IMG/VR virus record: IMGVR_UViG_3300020172_003650
Span: 1 to 27,886 of that record
DNA: 27,886 bases
Source of the DNA: a virus
Direction: 5' to 3' (one strand)
Shown here: positions 27,284 through 27,886 of the stretch, one piece after another
Layout: the number at the start of each line of letters is the position of its first letter
Numbering within the stretch: position 1 is the first letter of the stretch
Program-made: the position numbers and the translations under genes
The notes under the pieces: model-generated
Database searches by the model: none
The model's input: the letters and a program-made list of their open reading frames with translations, nothing else
Told to the model about the DNA's origin: nothing

Positions 27284-27886
27284 ATGACTTTCGGAAAAAT
27301 AAAATCCATAATTGAGAACAGCTTGATTGAATCCTACAAAGATGAAAAGGAATTCAAAAAATCTTTAAGAGAATTCAAACATAATGTTTTGAATAATAAA
27401 AGTATGTCAAAGATTTATTCTTTGTATGACCAGTTAAGTACTCCACAAGGATTAAATGAATCCGATGCTAAAGATTTTTTAAGTGAAGGTATTGATTTAA
27501 TACAGAAATTATTACCAACTATCAAAACGCCATTATCAATATCTGAAAATATTGAAAATAAGTATTCTGATATTGATACATTAGTTTATACTAATAAATT
27601 AGAATTATCTGAAAGATTAAAATCTAAAAAAAATATTACAAAAATTTTAGTATCAAATACTACGGTGGTTAAGGAATCAATTAATATTCCTTTAAAATCT
27701 ATGATTAGTATTGGAAATCAAACACTAAGAAACTACGTAGATACTCTTGACGAGAGCTCTAAAAAAGAATTTATACAATTAATGTCTGAAGATGTAAAAT
27801 CTCTTGAGGAAAAATTTGAAACAATTCGTGAAAGTGCAATAAGTAAGCTTAACCTTCTTTTAGAGAAAGAGCAAGAGGATGAATTA
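27284..27886 (+). CDS. Helical head-assembly-region protein, 3'-truncated by window
   Basis: 201 codons open to the last base. It begins MTFGKIKSIIENSLIESYKD and is strongly helical with heptad-like Leu/Ile spacing (DEKEFKKSLREFKHNVL; SKKEFIQLMSEDVKSLEEKF). In T4-like genomes the genes after the portal encode prohead core, scaffold and protease proteins. This helical protein would fit a core or scaffold component, but no motif proves it. No HSL catalytic triad of the gp21 protease is visible in the part seen. Confidence 0.7.
   Translation, partial: MTFGKIKSIIENSLIESYKDEKEFKKSLREFKHNVLNNKSMSKIYSLYDQLSTPQGLNESDAKDFLSEGIDLIQKLLPTIKTPLSISENIENKYSDIDTLVYTNKLELSERLKSKKNITKILVSNTTVVKESINIPLKSMISIGNQTLRNYVDTLDESSKKEFIQLMSEDVKSLEEKFETIRESAISKLNLLLEKEQEDEL

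Noticed and set aside
1-27886. CRISPR array
   Set aside because: No regularly spaced direct repeats; the only tandem repeats are in-frame coding repeats at 18605-19015, 19696-19791 and 20107-20670.

Overview
The window looks like part of a large tailed-phage genome with T4-like head genes, infecting a member of the Bacteroidetes (probably Flavobacteriia). The phage evidence is a gp17-type large terminase (23594-25357) followed by a gp20-type portal (25398-27260), seven phage-style tRNA genes, a free-standing GIY-YIG homing endonuclease, a cREC_REC-type protein and many small hypothetical genes. The host evidence is strong A+T richness, near absence of Shine-Dalgarno sequences, Bacteroidetes-type promoters (TTTG-N19/20-TAnnTTTG), and a tmRNA whose tag aligns with the Bacteroidetes GENNYALAA type. 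All family names come from motif reading only; no database search was run.

Layout. 1-5430: mostly plus-strand small genes with tRNAs for Cys, Trp, Tyr, Gln, Arg, Met/Ile2 and Ser, a tRNA 3' remnant and two structured spacers. Proteins here include a HExxH metalloprotein, a ferritin, a papain-like-fold protein, a 3-TM PQ-loop (SemiSWEET-like) protein, the homing endonuclease and a cREC_REC-type protein. 5430-5750: a tiny lipoprotein with its own promoter and terminator. 5750-7554: minus-strand genes for an M15-type peptidase, a membrane protein, a PspC-domain protein and a HAD phosphatase. 7640-11815: a small membrane protein, then two divergent paralogues (YG..T.WC motif) on either side of a minus-strand tmRNA and an unexplained hairpin-rich spacer. 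11837-17033: an M20-type peptidase, a gluzincin-type HExxH peptidase, a ClpC-like double-AAA+ unfoldase without the Clp N-domain, a divergent UVR-motif (McsA-like) protein and a kinase-like protein. 17047-27886: plus-strand late or structural block with a KTSC protein, nucleotidyltransferase, Thr/Pro-repeat protein, acidic repeat proteins, terminase, portal and one gene cut by the window end.

Most interesting is a candidate protein quality-control or proteolysis module. The tmRNA has a complete tRNA-like part but a tag that reads GNNNYTATC instead of ending in LAA. Nearby are a ClpC-like unfoldase that keeps an IGF (ClpP-docking) tripeptide, a divergent protein with two UVR motifs, and several peptidases. 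Two identical-architecture inverted repeats (TGACA-N3-TGTCA, 29 bp apart) lie between the unfoldase and the UVR gene and look like operators. A second genome-wide-looking signal is TATTTATA/T placed 3-6 or about 13-17 nt upstream of many start codons, a candidate phage promoter element distinct from the host-like TAnnTTTG.
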